DNA of 64,000 nt from Pseudomonadota bacterium (lineage in GTDB: Bacteria > Pseudomonadota > Alphaproteobacteria > Sphingomonadales > Govanellaceae). Both the position numbers and the translations under genes were made by a program. The notes beneath the pieces were generated by a model, which had not been told where the DNA came from, made no database searches, and saw nothing but the letters and a program-made list of their open reading frames with translations. Shown here one piece after another: positions 1 through 8,962 of this stretch. The number at the start of each line of letters is the position of its first letter. The first letter of the stretch is position 1. Location of the stretch: the NCBI GenBank assembly GCA_003577275.1, contig QEVO01000001.1, positions 62,001 through 126,000 on the forward strand, in the 5' to 3' direction.

Positions 1-385
1 CCGCAGAAATTGCAACGATTTGATCGTCAAATTTTGCTTTCGCTCGAGACGATGCAGGAGAACGTACGTTAGATACAAGACGATTAGCTTGGCGGGCTGC
101 AAACTCTATCGCAGATCTCTCGTCAAATGCGACAATCCGAAAATGTTTACTTGAACTCAGAATACGAAGAAGCTCCGGCCCACCGCTGCCAGCTTTGACG
201 AGCACTTCCGCAAGGGCTGGCGTCGGGATAATTATTTTTACATTCTGCTGCTGTAGAGTTTCGAGAAGGTGCATCACCCGTTCATGGCAGCGTTCAACAG
301 TAGTTCCCGTCGCTGGATCCATAGGTGGGTTGGCCCGAGAATCGACGACAAAAACGAGAATGCTAGCATCGAATGCAACAATCAA
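1..385 (-). CDS. PIN-domain ribonuclease (VapC-like toxin), 3' end outside the window
   Basis: An open minus-strand frame runs from a TTG at 385 to the window edge without a stop (128 codons). Its sequence fits a PIN nuclease: N-terminal LIVAFDASILVFVVD (first acidic residue), then PALAEVL (conserved Glu), then FDERSAIEFA and KFDDQIVAI (further acidic residues of the metal site). PIN proteins are Mg/Mn-dependent RNases and often serve as toxins in type II toxin-antitoxin modules. TTG is the only usable start, because an in-frame TGA lies a few codons upstream. It overlaps the stop of the preceding gene in the tetranucleotide TTGA, which implies translational coupling. The frame is less GC-rich than the rest of the window. 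The domain call is good. A toxin role is inferred. Confidence 0.75.
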   Translation of the reverse strand, partial: MIVAFDASILVFVVDSRANPPMDPATGTTVERCHERVMHLLETLQQQNVKIIIPTPALAEVLVKAGSGGPELLRILSSSKHFRIVAFDERSAIEFAARQANRLVSNVRSPASSRAKAKFDDQIVAISA

Positions 386-1128
386 TGCGGGCCCCCATCA
401 CCGTGGCGCTCTTCGAGAAGGGCGCGCACTGGGTCGGGCACCTCGTTCCATTCAATGCCCTTTACCTTTCGCAGATTTTCGACAACCGTCAGAAGAGGCG
501 CATCGTCTAAAACTTCGAAATCAGTAATTTTGAAGCTTCGCAATTCCCACACACCCGCACCAGTGCGGAACCAAGTTCCGGTTCCGTGAGTTCGCAACAT
601 TGGGCCAAGCAAGTATGGCGCAATCCGCCGGGCAAGATCCGGCGTGCAATACAGCCCCGTATGAATAAGGGGGCCATCCCGTAGGTGAACGGGGACGGTA
701 TCATCTTTGCCGCCGACCCGGAGTAACTGCCCGTCAAGCGTCCCGTCCTGGCGAAATGGCCCATAAACGAGTGGCTCTGGTCTGGCTCTACCGGGAAAAG
801 GAATAATAATCGCCCCGTTCTCGTCGCAGAGGGTGCCAGTAGCATTATCCTTCCGAAGCATCCCATCAAGGTCAGCAAAAGCCTTGTGTGCATCCTTGGG
901 ACCACGACCCTCTCGAACAGCAACCAGTCTATCCCGAATTTTTGGTTGGGCGGGAACATCGATCACGGCCACAAGCACCGCAGATCCTGTTTCGACGCCA
1001 TGAAAATGAACATTGTCCTGTTCACCCAATAAGTTGGCGAGAGCGGCAATGTATTCGGCCAGCCGCTCCATTGGGAGCGTCTCAGGCGTGAAACTGTCTG
1101 CAATGCGGAACCGATACTCACTATTCAT
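382..1128 (-). CDS. Conserved hypothetical protein coupled to a PIN RNase
   Basis: This 248-aa soluble protein has no signal peptide or membrane segment, and I do not assign it to a named family. It starts at ATG 1128 with GAGG six bases upstream. Its N-terminal third (residues 1-60, beginning MNSEYRFRIADSFTPETLPM) looks like a helical and strand segment, followed by a central region with LDGQLLRVGGKDDTVPVHL. Its stop overlaps the TTG start of the downstream PIN gene, so the two are probably made together. Gene order fits antitoxin then toxin, but 248 aa is far larger than a typical VapB antitoxin (about 70-90 aa). An alternative is an RNA- or ribosome-associated partner of the PIN protein. 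Base composition is less GC-rich than downstream genes, suggesting acquisition. Confidence 0.7.
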   Translation of the reverse strand: MNSEYRFRIADSFTPETLPMERLAEYIAALANLLGEQDNVHFHGVETGSAVLVAVIDVPAQPKIRDRLVAVREGRGPKDAHKAFADLDGMLRKDNATGTLCDENGAIIIPFPGRARPEPLVYGPFRQDGTLDGQLLRVGGKDDTVPVHLRDGPLIHTGLYCTPDLARRIAPYLLGPMLRTHGTGTWFRTGAGVWELRSFKITDFEVLDDAPLLTVVENLRKVKGIEWNEVPDPVRALLEERHGDGGPH

Positions 1129-1146
1129 GGTAGCCTCAATTACAAT

Positions 1147-1177
1147 TTTATACCCTAATTTCTAACGATTCTGTTAG
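1147..1177 (-). promoter_or_regulatory. Candidate promoter and inverted repeat for the PIN operon
   Basis: The AT-rich stretch upstream of the 248-aa protein contains TATAAA on the minus strand (1147-1152), which could be a -10 box. An inverted repeat CTAAC-N6-GTTAG (1162-1177) lies where a -35 box would be expected. A repeat in that place could be an autoregulatory operator, as is usual for toxin-antitoxin units. No good -35 hexamer is visible. Confidence 0.3.
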
Positions 1178-1236
1178 TAAAAACTAGCTTATATCCGTTT
1201 GATGTGTGTAGCTGCAGTAATATACTAGCCTGGGCC

Positions 1237-3696
1237 TTAAAGCGCCTTCAGGCGCTCATCGAGCTTCAAGATCAAGGATTCGCTGGCCGGCAGGTGCGGC
1301 CGTTCGGCATTGATGATGGCCTGAAAGATCTGCCGCTTGAATTCGGTAATGTTGAGTTCCGGCCCGCCGCCCTCCTGCCGCCCGGCGTCGATGAGAATGT
1401 CGATCAGCCGCTCGGCGGCGTTCAAGCGGCCCCATAGATAATCGTTTTCCCGATCCTTGCGGCTGAAAAAGGCGCCGAAATGCCGCATCGCCACGCCTTT
1501 GAGGAGCGCGCGGGCGTCGCCCTGGGCCAAGGACTTGGCGTCGTTGGGGCTGATGCGGTCGACCTTGATTTCGTTGAACTCGCCCACCTCGCGGCTGCCC
1601 ATGATGGAAAAGGTGATGACGTCCCAGAACGGAAAGCCGAGATAGCTTTCCACCAGTTCATGGGCCAACGCCGGCGGCCAATCGGGACCGTGGACTTCGG
1701 CGAGGATGGCGTCGGCGTCGATCTTCTTCTTCTCCAGTCCGATCTCGGCGGAAAGCTCGGCCAGCGCCGCGTCGATCTCGGTCAGATGAGCGGCGCAAAA
1801 TGTCTTAGCGTCGAAGGCGCGGCTGCCATCGGCGGCGCCGTTTTCCAGATCGGCGAAGGTGCGATAAAACTTGCCGCGCAACTCCGGCGTCGCAAAGGTG
1901 CCGCTGTCATATTCCCGCAAGTCGGTCAGGCAATCATAGAAGCTGGCCTTGAGCGCATCCAGGCGATGCGAATTCATGGCCCGCCATTCGTCCTCCTCGC
2001 GGCGATGGTAAAGCCGGTTGAGTTCGCTGATGACGAAACGCAGCCGCCGGCGCTGGTAATCGATGTCGAAAGTGGTCAAGAACCGCACCCAGTTGGGCAA
2101 GCTTGCAGGATCGCGCCGGGCGTAATCGGGCACCGTGCCGCGATTGTCCAGGGGATCCTTGAACACCCATATCTCCAGGACTTGATGCAGCTTGCGATGC
2201 GCCGGCGATTCCCAGGCAAAGCCGCAGATATCGGCGACGATGCCCGACAAATAGCGCACCGCGGTTTGAATTTTGAGCCGGGTGTAGCCTTCAAACGAAT
2301 AGCCGGCGTCGCGGGCGGCGCGCGAATTAGCGCCGATGCGCCATAAGCGAATGGTCTCGGTGGTGACTTCCTTGTTCTCTACCGCCTCGACGATCTCGCG
2401 CACCATGCTGCCCACTTGCGGCCGGATGGCGTCGATCACCGCGCGCACCATCTGCACCTGCTTGTTGAAGGCCTGAATTTCCGCCAGGTCGTCGTGCACC
2501 GGCTCATTTCTGGGAATATCCGACAGCGCCGCCTTCAAGGTGCGCCACAAGTTGGGCGTGACGCCGGAGGGCGGCGGCATCAGCTCATCGGGATGGGGAT
2601 CGATGTAGACGATGCGGCGGTCGACCTCGCGGTAGGCGGGGCGGCCCTGGATGGAACGGATGGCGGCGGCGAACGGCTTGTTGTTGAGCACCGCGCCATC
2701 GATGAACGAGGTGCGGTGCGGATCCAGCCCGGCGCGCAGGTAATCGCCGAAATTGCGCACGAAAAAGCGGTCCTTGGCCCGCCATACCAGCCCGCGCTCG
2801 TCGAGCACGGTGTCGATTTCGCTCAAATTGGCCGGCGGAAACGCGCCGGGAAAGCTCGAGGTGGCGCGGGCGGCGAAGGTCAGCGCCGGCACGCCGTCGT
2901 GGTCGAAGTCGCTTTCGATCTCGCCGTTGCGCCAGCGCACGAAGGTGAAGGTCAAGGTGTGACGATGCTCCAGCTCGGAAATCATCGGCGGGTCATGGAG
3001 CGGCAGTTGCCGCAGGAAGCCGTAGAAATCGGTGACCGTGACGTTGGTGTCGAGGCGATGGCCCGACGGCATCAAGGACGCCTCCGCCGCCCGCGGCCGG
3101 CCCATGCCGACGAGCGCGTCATAAAGAATGCGCGCCAGGTGAACGCCATCGAACGGTGGTTTGAGCGTGCGCAGCCGCACCAGCGATGGCAGCTTTTCGC
3201 TGACCCGCGCGCCCAAGCCCTTGGAGCCCAGCATACGGCGGGTAACGAATTTGACCGCCGGCTTGATGAGCAGCTGATTCCAGATGCCGCGCGGCTCCGG
3301 CGCGGTGGACAGCCGGGCGACGTCGGCCTCCTGCAGCCACAAGTGACGCAGGCCGTCATAATCAAGGTCATGGGCGATGGCGCGCGACAGGAAGATGCCG
3401 TTGATGCCGCCGGCCGATGCCCCGGCCACCGCATCGACGATGATGCGCAGGTCAATGGACTGGCCCAGGGCCTTGAGGATGTTGAAATAGACGACCTCGC
3501 TGTCCGCCGGATCGCCGCGCGGCGGCGCATGACCGACATAGTCCCCGGACTGCCGCGCCGCATGATCGGGCGAGCGGTTGTAGGCGGCCGACGCCCGCGC
3601 CAGCTTGACGATTTCCTTGCTTACGCCATGCATATAGACGGCGAGGGACACCCCGCCGAAGCACACCAGCGCCAGCCGTAGTTCTTTCTCGCGCAT
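1237..3696 (-). CDS. Patatin-like phospholipase (DUF3376-type)
   Basis: This 819-aa protein has an N-terminal patatin fold. It starts MREKELRLALVCFGGVSLAVYM (oxyanion-type glycine loop), carries the nucleophile elbow GASAGG (GxSxG), and has the Asp partner in FIDGAVLNNKPF. Patatins are Ser-Asp dyad lipid acyl hydrolases. The long C-terminal half (from about residue 400) matches the general layout of bacterial patatin-like proteins with a DUF3376 extension and has no clear catalytic motif. There is no signal peptide, so it is probably cytosolic or peripheral to the inner membrane. It stands alone: it is divergent from the flavin reductase gene and separated by about 100 bp from the PIN unit. 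The family call is strong. The physiological substrate is unknown. Confidence 0.88.
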   Translation of the reverse strand: MREKELRLALVCFGGVSLAVYMHGVSKEIVKLARASAAYNRSPDHAARQSGDYVGHAPPRGDPADSEVVYFNILKALGQSIDLRIIVDAVAGASAGGINGIFLSRAIAHDLDYDGLRHLWLQEADVARLSTAPEPRGIWNQLLIKPAVKFVTRRMLGSKGLGARVSEKLPSLVRLRTLKPPFDGVHLARILYDALVGMGRPRAAEASLMPSGHRLDTNVTVTDFYGFLRQLPLHDPPMISELEHRHTLTFTFVRWRNGEIESDFDHDGVPALTFAARATSSFPGAFPPANLSEIDTVLDERGLVWRAKDRFFVRNFGDYLRAGLDPHRTSFIDGAVLNNKPFAAAIRSIQGRPAYREVDRRIVYIDPHPDELMPPPSGVTPNLWRTLKAALSDIPRNEPVHDDLAEIQAFNKQVQMVRAVIDAIRPQVGSMVREIVEAVENKEVTTETIRLWRIGANSRAARDAGYSFEGYTRLKIQTAVRYLSGIVADICGFAWESPAHRKLHQVLEIWVFKDPLDNRGTVPDYARRDPASLPNWVRFLTTFDIDYQRRRLRFVISELNRLYHRREEDEWRAMNSHRLDALKASFYDCLTDLREYDSGTFATPELRGKFYRTFADLENGAADGSRAFDAKTFCAAHLTEIDAALAELSAEIGLEKKKIDADAILAEVHGPDWPPALAHELVESYLGFPFWDVITFSIMGSREVGEFNEIKVDRISPNDAKSLAQGDARALLKGVAMRHFGAFFSRKDRENDYLWGRLNAAERLIDILIDAGRQEGGGPELNITEFKRQIFQAIINAERPHLPASESLILKLDERLKAL

Positions 3697-3829
3697 ATCG
3701 GACGCCGTTAAGGCTTATTCTTGCAAAGAAAAATCACTGTTCTTAAGGTAGCAGCATATCACGCCTGGATTAAAGTTCGTCTAACATCCGTGCGTTGCCG
3801 GCCAGAACCCTACCCGGAGAATAGCCCCC

Positions 3830-4363
3830 ATGCCGTCTCCTGCCGCTCCCGTCTTCCTTATGCCTGACGCTTCTGATGCCGGGCGGCGGGCGCTGCGCGA
3901 CGCCCTTGGCCAATTCGCCACCGGGGTGACCATCATCACCACCCTCGACGCCGCCGGCAAGGACATCGGGCTGACGGTCAATTCCTTCGCCTCGGTCTCC
4001 CTCGACCCGCCGCTCATTTTATGGAGCATCGCCGCCAACTCGCAGCATGTGGCGGCGTTCGCCGTCGGGGTACGGTTTGCGGTGCATATCCTGGGGCAAG
4101 ACCAGGCGGCGCTGGCGCGGCATTTCGGGCGGCCCGGCGTTGACCGCTTCGCCGCCATCGAGCCCGAGCTGGAAATCGGCCGCGGCCTTGGCGGCGTGCC
4201 GCTCCTTGGCGGCGTCATCGCGATTTTCGAGTGCTTGCTGGAAACCGTGGCGCCGGCCGGCGATCATCATATCCTGATCGCGCGGGTGGAACGCTTCGCC
4301 GCGCCCGGCGGCGCGCCGCTGACGTTTTTCGCCGGCCGCTTCGGCGGGCTGGGGGCTACTTAG
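3830..4363 (+). CDS. Flavin reductase family protein
   Basis: This 177-aa protein has a flavin-reductase split-barrel domain. The segment FATGVTIITT (around residues 28-37), then LTVNSFASVSLDPPLILWSI and FAVHILG, is the conserved FMN-binding pattern of HpaC-like reductases that supply reduced flavin to monooxygenases. It starts at ATG 3830 with GGAGA upstream. No monooxygenase lies beside it, so its partner is unknown. Its stop overlaps that of the convergent SixA-like gene (4360-4363), leaving no room for a separate terminator. The family is confident. The electron acceptor is not. Confidence 0.88.
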   Translation: MPSPAAPVFLMPDASDAGRRALRDALGQFATGVTIITTLDAAGKDIGLTVNSFASVSLDPPLILWSIAANSQHVAAFAVGVRFAVHILGQDQAALARHFGRPGVDRFAAIEPELEIGRGLGGVPLLGGVIAIFECLLETVAPAGDHHILIARVERFAAPGGAPLTFFAGRFGGLGAT

Positions 4364-4884
4364 GCAAACGCCTTGGGGCGGATGAAATCCGCCAGGGCGC
4401 CGCAGTGGGGGTCAACCTTGCGCCAGCTGTCGGTGCTAAAGCGCAGGATCGCCATCGCCCCGGTGGGAAACTTGTTGGCCAGATCCTGATGCGCCTGCCG
4501 ATCGCCGTCCGTCGGACCCATGGCCAGCGCCAGCGCCAGGGCGTGCAGCCCTGGGTTATGGCCGATCACCAGCACCATATCGTCCGCGTTAGAGAGACCC
4601 TGTACGATCTTTAAGAGGCGGGGCGCGGTCGCCATGTAAAGGCGCTCGTCATAGTCCACCACCGGCGGCGCGTCATAGGCCGCCAAGATCGGCGCCAAGG
4701 TATCCCGCGCCCGGCGGGCGGTGGAGCATAAAATGCGGCTCGGCTTGATCGCCTGTTCCTTCAAGAAAGCGGCCAGACGCTCCGCCGTCTCCTGGCCGCG
4801 GGCGTTGAGTGGCCGATCGTGATCGGCAAGCTCGCTGCCGCTCCAGTCCGATTTGGCGTGACGCATCAGGATCAGGGTTTTCAT
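4360..4884 (-). CDS. SixA-like histidine phosphatase
   Basis: This 174-aa protein belongs to the histidine phosphatase (phosphoglycerate-mutase-like) branch of SixA. It begins MKTLILMRHAKSDW with the catalytic RHA motif at R8-H9. Further conserved pieces are DHDRPLNARG, RARDTLAP and the second catalytic His in VIGHNPGLH. SixA removes phosphate from phosphohistidine in signalling proteins. I chose the ATG at 4884; a TTG three codons upstream (4893) is possible. It lies 14 bases downstream of the sterol-desaturase gene on the same strand and is probably co-transcribed with it. Confidence 0.88.
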   Translation of the reverse strand: MKTLILMRHAKSDWSGSELADHDRPLNARGQETAERLAAFLKEQAIKPSRILCSTARRARDTLAPILAAYDAPPVVDYDERLYMATAPRLLKIVQGLSNADDMVLVIGHNPGLHALALALAMGPTDGDRQAHQDLANKFPTGAMAILRFSTDSWRKVDPHCGALADFIRPKAFA

Positions 4885-4898
4885 CTCTGCCAACGGTC

Positions 4899-5726
4899 TT
4901 ATCTCTGTTCCGCCTCGGCATCGGGACCACTCAAGAAGGGATCGGCGATGAGCGAGGGCAAGCGCAACCGGTCCGATCCTGGCGCAAAACCCAGCCCCAA
5001 CTCAAGCGGTAGTTTTGCCCCGCCGGGCAGAAAGGTGCCAAGGAGCCGGTCCCACAGCGACAGAAAGAAACCAAAATTGCGGTTGTGTTCCGCCGCCAGC
5101 GTCGAGTGATGGCGGCGATGCGCCGCCGGGGTGATGATCAGGCGCGACAGCGCCGCATCGAGCTTGTCGCCCAGATGCAGGTTGCTGTGGGTAAAAAGGG
5201 CGCTGCCGTTCAGGAGGATCTCAAACAGCACCACGGCAACGGCGGGCGCGCCCAAGGCCGCCACCGCCGCCAGTTTGATGGCCATGGAAAAGACCATCTC
5301 CAGGGGGTGAAACCGCACGCCGGAGGTGACGTCGAGGTCAGCGTCCAGGTGATGGGCGCGATGCAGCCGCCACAACAGGGGCGCGGCGTGCAGCAGCCGA
5401 TGCTGGGCGTAAAGGGTGAAATCCAGCGCCAGGAACGACAGGATGCCGGCCAGAAGCGGCGGCACGTCGAGGAGATGAAAGAGACCGAAGCCCCGCTCTT
5501 GCGCCCACAGCGCCATGCCCACCGCCAGCACGGGATAGAGTAGCCGCAGGATCGCCGTATCGAGGAGTAGGAGGAGGAGATTGCGCGGCCAGCGCCGGGA
5601 GCGGGGTTCGCGCCAAGGCCGCGCCGGCCGCCATGCTTCGAGCCCAGCGCAAACCGCGAGAAACGTCAGGAAGGCCGCCATGCGGATCGCGGCTTCCTGA
5701 TCGACCAGGGTTTGAGCCAGGGTCAT
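4899..5726 (-). CDS. Sterol desaturase / fatty acid hydroxylase family protein
   Basis: This 275-aa integral membrane protein carries the eight-histidine di-iron signature of the family in three boxes: H109RLLH113, H122RAHH126 and H203RRHH207. Hydrophobic segments lie around residues 15-30, 50-75, 88-105 and 145-175. Family members hydroxylate or desaturate lipids such as sterols, carotenoids, hopanoid-like molecules or ornithine lipids; the substrate here cannot be told. It sits between the SdhAF4-like gene upstream and the SixA-like gene downstream on the same strand, a probable three-gene transcription unit. Confidence 0.87.
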   Translation of the reverse strand: MTLAQTLVDQEAAIRMAAFLTFLAVCAGLEAWRPARPWREPRSRRWPRNLLLLLLDTAILRLLYPVLAVGMALWAQERGFGLFHLLDVPPLLAGILSFLALDFTLYAQHRLLHAAPLLWRLHRAHHLDADLDVTSGVRFHPLEMVFSMAIKLAAVAALGAPAVAVVLFEILLNGSALFTHSNLHLGDKLDAALSRLIITPAAHRRHHSTLAAEHNRNFGFFLSLWDRLLGTFLPGGAKLPLELGLGFAPGSDRLRLPSLIADPFLSGPDAEAEQR

Positions 5727-5735
5727 GGCGTCACT

Positions 5736-5900
5736 CTAAAAATCCGAGACGATGCCCTTGACCTCCCAATCGCCATAGCGGGTCGGCTCCGGCCCCTTGG
5801 GCCCGCCGATTTCCTTGGCTTTCTCTGATGCCGGCGCGGCCTTTTCCTTCTCCGCCGACGCCGGCTCGTCTTTCTTTGCCTGGTTCATGGTCCATTCCAT
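5736..5900 (-). CDS. SdhAF4-type succinate dehydrogenase assembly factor (DUF1674)
   Basis: This short gene encodes 54 aa from ATG 5900, or 50 aa from ATG 5888. The latter has GGA about seven bases upstream and may be the real start. The C-terminus carries the family hallmark GGPKGPEPTRYGDWEVKG and ends in VSDF. In mitochondria and alphaproteobacteria, SDHAF4 proteins bind the flavinylated SdhA subunit during complex II assembly. The N-terminal half is a charged Lys/Glu/Ala stretch, as is usual for the family. No sdh genes are in the window. It precedes the hydroxylase gene by nine bases on the same strand. Confidence 0.85.
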   Translation of the reverse strand: MEWTMNQAKKDEPASAEKEKAAPASEKAKEIGGPKGPEPTRYGDWEVKGIVSDF

Positions 5901-5986
5901 CTTGTCGCCGCCCGCTTTCCCTCTACATAAGATGATTGTCGCCCGCTGCCAATGTCCGGCGGGCGGGGCAGAGGAGTTACTTGATC

Positions 5987-6877
5987 ATGGCTATCATGCG
6001 GACGGCGATCCTGTTGGCGGCCCTGACCGGCTTTTTTCTGGTCATCGGCTATCTGGTGGGCGGTCAGAGCGGCATGGTGGTGGCGTTCATCGTCGCCCTG
6101 GCCATGAATTTCTTCGCCTATTGGAACTCCGACAAGGTGGTGCTGCGGCTCTATCGGGCGCGGCCAGTGGATGCGGCCACCGCGCCCCGCCTCCACGGCA
6201 TCGTGCGCGAGCTGGCGCAGCGCGCCCAATTGCCCATGCCCAAGGTCTATATCATCGAAAACGATCAGCCCAACGCCTTCGCCACCGGGCGCAACCCGGA
6301 ACATGCGGCGGTGGCCGCCACCACCGGCATCCTGCGGCTTCTCGATGATCGCGAGCTGGCGGGCGTCATGGCCCACGAGCTGGCGCACGTGAAAAACCGC
6401 GATACCCTGACCATGACCATCGCCGCCACCATCGGCGGCGCCATCGGCATGCTGGCGAACTTTGCTTTCTTCATGGGCGGCGGCAACAACCGCAACAATC
6501 CCTTGGGCGCGGTGGGGGCGATTTTGGTCATGATCCTGGCGCCCCTGGCGGCGGCGCTCATTCAAATGGCGATCAGCCGCACCCGGGAATACGAAGCCGA
6601 CCGCGGCGGCGCCGAGATCAGCGGCATGCCGGCGGCGCTGGCCTCGGCGCTGGGCAAATTGCAGCACGGCGCGGCGCGCATCGACAACCCAGAGGCCGAG
6701 GCCAACCCGGCCACCGCCCACCTGTTCATCGTCAACCCGCTGCACGCCCATGCGGTGGACAATCTGTTCTCCACCCACCCCAACGTGGAAAACCGCATCG
6801 CCCGGCTGATGGCCATGGCCGGCGGCGGCGCAGCCGCGCCCCTGCGCGTCACGCCCCGCCGCGGGCCGTGGGGATAA
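5987..6877 (+). CDS. htpX: HtpX family membrane zinc metalloprotease
   Basis: HtpX is an inner-membrane M48 protease that degrades misfolded membrane proteins. This copy is 296 aa from ATG 5987, preceded by GAGGAG. An upstream in-frame start at 5936 lacks both a ribosome site and homology. Two N-terminal membrane segments (about 5-22 and 28-46) are followed by the zinc site H130ELAH134 and the third ligand in REYEAD (200-205). Two further hydrophobic segments lie at about 145-165 and 175-195. The catalytic domain extends to the C-terminus. It is divergent from the SdhAF4-like gene and followed by rsmB 46 bases downstream. Confidence 0.95.
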   Translation: MAIMRTAILLAALTGFFLVIGYLVGGQSGMVVAFIVALAMNFFAYWNSDKVVLRLYRARPVDAATAPRLHGIVRELAQRAQLPMPKVYIIENDQPNAFATGRNPEHAAVAATTGILRLLDDRELAGVMAHELAHVKNRDTLTMTIAATIGGAIGMLANFAFFMGGGNNRNNPLGAVGAILVMILAPLAAALIQMAISRTREYEADRGGAEISGMPAALASALGKLQHGAARIDNPEAEANPATAHLFIVNPLHAHAVDNLFSTHPNVENRIARLMAMAGGGAAAPLRVTPRRGPWG

Positions 6878-6923
6878 GCGCCGACCGTAGCGCCAAGCGG
6901 CGAAATATGCTCTAAGGGCGGCC

Positions 6924-8240
6924 ATGACCGCCCGACGCCGAGAAAAATCCGCCGCCGATCCCCTGGCCGCCCGCCGTCTGGCCGTGGGCGCATTGACGCG
7001 CGTGCTTAAAGAGGGCGTTCATCACGAAGCCGCCTTCGCCGCTCTGGCCGATCGCGCGGTGACGCTTGATCCCGCCGACCGGGCGTTTGCCCGCCTGTTG
7101 CTGACCGTCACGCTGCGCCGCTTAGGGCAAATCGACGCGGTGCTGGCGCAGGCGTTGTGCGCCCCGGAAAAACCATTGGATGACCGCCTGCGCGCCCTGT
7201 TGCGCGTCGGCGCGGCGCAGCTCCTCTATCTGGGCACGCCGGCCCATGCGGCGGTGGCGACCATGGTGGAGCTTTCGGCGCGCGACCGCTTGCCCCAGGT
7301 GCGCGCCGCCAAGGGATTGGTCAATGCGGTGTTGCGCCGGCTGGCGCGGGATGGCGTGGCGCTTCTGGACGCCATCGATGCGGAACGGACGGCGGTTCCG
7401 GCCTGGCTGTGGAACGGTTGGGCGCAACGCTTCGGCGAGGCCACCACCCGCCGCATCATTGCCGCCGGCTTTGTCGAGCCGATGCTTGATTTGAGCGTCA
7501 AACCCGGCGTTGCGGTCAGCGGCCTTGACGCCATTTCCTCGCCCACCGGCGGGCTGCGCCTAACCGCACACGGCCGCATCGAACAACTGTCCGGATTTGC
7601 CGAAGGCTCCTGGTGGGTGCAGGACGCCGCCGCCGCGCTGCCGGCGATGCTGTTGCAGGTTCAACCGGGGGAACGGGTGCTGGATCTGTGCGCCGCGCCG
7701 GGCGGCAAGACCTTGCAGTTGGCCGCCGCCGGGGTCCAGGTTACCGCGGTGGACCAGTCAACCACCCGGCTGGAGCGGCTGCGGGACAATCTGGCGCGCA
7801 CCAAGCTGCCGGCCACCGTGATCGCCGTCGACGGGCGCGCCTTTGCGGCCGAGGAACCTTTCGACGCCGTGCTCCTGGACGCGCCCTGCACCGCCACCGG
7901 CACCATCCGCCGCCATCCCGAGATCGCCTGGCTGCGCAAGCCCGACGACGTGGCGGCGCTCGCCGTCCTGCAAGCCGAACTTCTCGATGCGGCGGCGCGG
8001 CTCATTCGGCCCGGCGGGCGGCTCATTTATGCCGTCTGCTCGCTGCAAGCCGAGGAAGGGCCGGCGCAGATCGCGGCCTTTCTCGCCCGTCATCGGACGT
8101 TCACCCGCGACCCCCTTGCTCGCGATGAGCTGATGGGATTGAGCGACGCGTTATTGCCCGCCGGTGACGTACAGACCCTGCCCTTCATGGCCGGCGGCGT
8201 GGATGGCTTCTACATCGCGCGATTGCGGCGGACCTCTTGA
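6924..8240 (+). CDS. rsmB: 16S rRNA m5C methyltransferase RsmB-like (NusB-Fmu)
   Basis: This 438-aa protein has an N-terminal NusB-like RNA-binding domain (about 12-150) and a C-terminal Rossmann methyltransferase of the Fmu/NOL1 family. The SAM site is LDLCAAPGGKT. The two conserved cysteines are visible: motif IV DAPC (C322) and the nucleophile in YAVCSL (C372). RsmB methylates C967 of 16S rRNA. The protein ends in GVDGFYIARLRR, typical of the family. rpe follows after 17 bases and purH after that, suggesting one operon. Confidence 0.93.
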   Translation: MTARRREKSAADPLAARRLAVGALTRVLKEGVHHEAAFAALADRAVTLDPADRAFARLLLTVTLRRLGQIDAVLAQALCAPEKPLDDRLRALLRVGAAQLLYLGTPAHAAVATMVELSARDRLPQVRAAKGLVNAVLRRLARDGVALLDAIDAERTAVPAWLWNGWAQRFGEATTRRIIAAGFVEPMLDLSVKPGVAVSGLDAISSPTGGLRLTAHGRIEQLSGFAEGSWWVQDAAAALPAMLLQVQPGERVLDLCAAPGGKTLQLAAAGVQVTAVDQSTTRLERLRDNLARTKLPATVIAVDGRAFAAEEPFDAVLLDAPCTATGTIRRHPEIAWLRKPDDVAALAVLQAELLDAAARLIRPGGRLIYAVCSLQAEEGPAQIAAFLARHRTFTRDPLARDELMGLSDALLPAGDVQTLPFMAGGVDGFYIARLRRTS

Positions 8241-8257
8241 CCTGCTAGGAAAGCGCC

Positions 8258-8941
8258 ATGATGGCAAAAACACCGGCGCGACCCGTTCTTATCGCTCCGT
8301 CGATCCTGTCGGCGGACTTCGCCAAGCTCGGCGAGGAGGTGCGCGCGGTGAGCGCGGCCGGGGCCGATCTTATCCACGTCGACGTGATGGATGGCCATTT
8401 CGTGCCCAACATCACCATCGGCCCGGCGGTGGTCAAGGCCTTGAAAGCCCATTCCTCCCTGCCCTTCGACGTGCACTTGATGATAGCGCCCGTGGACCCT
8501 TATATCGCCGCCTTCGCCGACGCCGGATCGGATATCATTACGGTGCACGCCGAGGCCGGCCCGCATCTGCACCGCAGCCTGCAACTGATCAAGTCGCTGG
8601 GCAAGAAAGCCGGCGTGTCCTTGAACCCGTCGACGCCGGCGGAAGCCGTCGACTATGTGATCGATGACGTCGATCTCATTCTGGTGATGACCGTCAATCC
8701 CGGTTTCGGCGGGCAATCGTTCATCGCCTCGCAGCTCGACAAGATCGCCCGTCTGCGCCGCCGCATCGACGCCAGCGGCCGCGACATCCTGCTGGAGGTG
8801 GACGGCGGCGTCACCCGCGACACTATCGGCCAAGTGGTCGCCGCCGGCGCCAATGTGCTGGTCGCCGGCACGGCGACGTTCGCCGGCGGTCCCGGCATGT
8901 ATGCCGCTAATATCAAGGCGCTTCGCGCCGCCGCCACCTGA
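8258..8941 (+). CDS. rpe: Ribulose-phosphate 3-epimerase
   Basis: This 227-aa TIM-barrel enzyme interconverts ribulose 5-phosphate and xylulose 5-phosphate in the pentose phosphate and Calvin pathways. Family motifs are all present: [10 protein letters not shown] at the N-terminus, the metal-binding [29 protein letters not shown] and EVDGGV. Length is typical. It lies between rsmB and purH with short spacers (17 and 21 bases), so co-transcription is likely. Confidence 0.97.
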   Translation: MMAKTPARPVLIAPSILSADFAKLGEEVRAVSAAGADLIHVDVMDGHFVPNITIGPAVVKALKAHSSLPFDVHLMIAPVDPYIAAFADAGSDIITVHAEAGPHLHRSLQLIKSLGKKAGVSLNPSTPAEAVDYVIDDVDLILVMTVNPGFGGQSFIASQLDKIARLRRRIDASGRDILLEVDGGVTRDTIGQVVAAGANVLVAGTATFAGGPGMYAANIKALRAAAT

Positions 8942-8962
8942 ATTTTCCACGAGAGTACCGCG

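Noticed and set aside
2416..3681. A 421-codon frame antisense to the patatin gene, and similar ones opposite HtpX (5885-6925) and CysNC (59385-60455)
   Set aside because: All are shadows of well-supported genes with low-complexity translations.
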